The notes under the pieces: generated by a model
Told to the model about the DNA's origin: nothing
What the model saw: the letters and a program-made list of their open reading frames with translations, nothing else
The model's database searches: none
Part shown: positions 62,941-64,000 of the stretch, piece by piece
How positions within the stretch are numbered: position 1 is the first letter of the stretch
Layout: each line of letters starts with the position of its first letter
Source: Daucus carota subsp. sativus
Taxonomy: Eukaryota > Streptophyta > Magnoliopsida > Apiales > Apiaceae
Assembly: GCF_001625215.2 (NCBI RefSeq)
Contig: NC_030384.2
Coordinates: 39,714,390-39,778,389 of the forward strand
DNA: 64,000 bases
Reading direction: 5' to 3'
Position numbers and translations under genes: made by a program

Positions 62941-63840
62941 TCATTTTTTTGAGAGCAACGCACTGCATTGTGCCATTATCTTTGATGCCCTAGTAATTGC
63001 ATCAGTCATGTAGAAGTTTTCCACAACATTTGTGAATGGATCCTTGCTCATCTTTTCAGAGCATTTGGGCTTCACTTCAGCTGTAAATGTAGTAGGCTCT
63101 CTTTCATCCAAGTTCAAGAGATGTGGTGCTACGGTACTCATTCGGGATCGGACAGCACCAACAGTGTCATAGGGAAGAGGAACCCCTGCAACCTCGGACA
63201 AGGCCCTGATAATCTTCCAATCCTCCCTAGCATCCCCAACTGTTGGGACTGCTGGTAGAGTTTGTTGAACATAACCTTCTGTATTTACATATATTCCTTC
63301 CTTCTCACTAAATGCTGCAGCAGGTAATATGACATTTGCACGATACACACCCCGATCACCATGGTGCCCCTGATAAACAACAAATGCATCGCTAGGAAGC
63401 TTCTCCAAGTTCACGTCATCAGCGCCCATTAAGTACACAAATTTAGCAGTTTCGAGGCTGTTGTCAGCTTCTGGCACAAGTCCAAGGTCCAATGCGGCAG
63501 CTTGTGCAGCATTTAAAAGTAGAATATTGAGCCCATTCCAGTCAGGTCTGATGGCATTCCCTTGCTTGGCAATAGCTTCAACAACAGAGAATATCGCATC
63601 CTTATCCTTCCGTTCAAATATTCCAGCACCCACTACGATAGCTGGGTTTTTAGCATTTTTTAGGAGCGAGGAGAAGGGATGGCGACCTTCAGCAATTTGA
63701 GTTAATACTTCTGGGCCTGTACCAAGATGTTCATGATTATAGTTTAAATCGGCTGGGGGACCAACATACCCCACCTTGGCTTGGGTAGCTAGAACTGTTT
63801 TCCTGATTCTTGCATTTACCATCGCAGCTTCCACTCTTGG
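62941..63840 (-). CDS. NDUFS1: Mitochondrial complex I 75-kDa subunit (NDUFS1), last exon, partial
   Basis: The exon opens at 63840 after a CCAG acceptor and reads [20 protein letters not shown] to the stop at 62941, about 299 residues. This is the C-terminal part of the protein, which is about 740-750 aa in plants; upstream exons lie beyond the window. It belongs to the molybdopterin-oxidoreductase-like fold of NADH-ubiquinone oxidoreductase. The N-terminal iron-sulphur domains that carry electrons are not in this exon. Visible family text includes [50 protein letters not shown] and [20 protein letters not shown], followed by [20 protein letters not shown]. The tail [20 protein letters not shown] with a lysine end matches plant homologues. 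No disruption is seen. Confidence 0.95.
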   Translation of the reverse strand, partial: PRVEAAMVNARIRKTVLATQAKVGYVGPPADLNYNHEHLGTGPEVLTQIAEGRHPFSSLLKNAKNPAIVVGAGIFERKDKDAIFSVVEAIAKQGNAIRPDWNGLNILLLNAAQAAALDLGLVPEADNSLETAKFVYLMGADDVNLEKLPSDAFVVYQGHHGDRGVYRANVILPAAAFSEKEGIYVNTEGYVQQTLPAVPTVGDAREDWKIIRALSEVAGVPLPYDTVGAVRSRMSTVAPHLLNLDEREPTTFTAEVKPKCSEKMSKDPFTNVVENFYMTDAITRASKIMAQCSALLSKK

Positions 63841-64000
63841 CTGGAATGGAAGATGTTATATGTGTTATTCAAATTAATAGTATGATCCTAAAAGCAAACT
63901 ACAAGACAACAAGAAGCACCACTGACAATATTTAAGTCCTGTGTTATAATTTGAGCCTCGAACAATTAACAGGACAAATATTATAGAAAAACAAGTCAGA

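Overview
This is a stretch of AT-rich plant nuclear DNA, almost certainly from a core eudicot. The genes have many short introns with GT-AG borders, and the protein families are plant-type: cytosolic glutamine synthetase, an LRR receptor-like kinase, a DUF26 plasmodesmal protein, a P-class PPR protein and a PCS1-type aspartic protease. The intergenic DNA is full of small DNA transposons. I cannot name the species from the sequence alone. I found no rRNA, tRNA, CRISPR array, LTR retroelement or virus-like element.

Layout. Positions 1-4100 hold repeats: a 123-bp tandem array with an inverted arm, and a foldback element nested inside another TIR element. A 12-exon gene for an unrecognised, probably nuclear protein (640 aa) occupies 4213-11289 (+). 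An LRR receptor-like pseudokinase of the RLK902/RKL1 type (624 aa, two exons) lies at 12604-16187 (-). MITEs follow, then an intronless BAP31-like ER protein at 20872-21261 (-) and a non-autonomous Helitron at 21388-22880. A plasmodesmata-located/cysteine-rich secretory protein is at 24334-25382 (-). Another repeat block (27.4-30.2 kb) has a Tourist MITE, a foldback element and a hAT element. A five-exon NUDIX hydrolase (174 aa) sits at 30759-32339 (-).

Positions 32.4-46.1 kb are gene-poor. They hold a Stowaway-like MITE, a G-rich island, a deleted PIF/Harbinger element, a second Helitron of the same family and several Tourist MITEs. Then come a complete 12-exon cytosolic glutamine synthetase gene (46186-49017, +, 356 aa), an unrecognised small protein (50473-51021, +), an intronless PPR protein (51556-53385, +), a hAT element (56145-57168), a PCS1-like aspartic protease (58090-59475, -), more MITEs, and the last exon of the mitochondrial complex I 75-kDa subunit (62941-63840, -), which continues beyond the window.

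The genes are independent plant housekeeping, signalling and metabolic genes, not an operon or cluster. The most instructive material is the transposon landscape, where several elements can be delimited to the base by their target-site duplications. Also notable are the repeated SUMO-type motifs in the first gene. I did not find a clearly new biological system.
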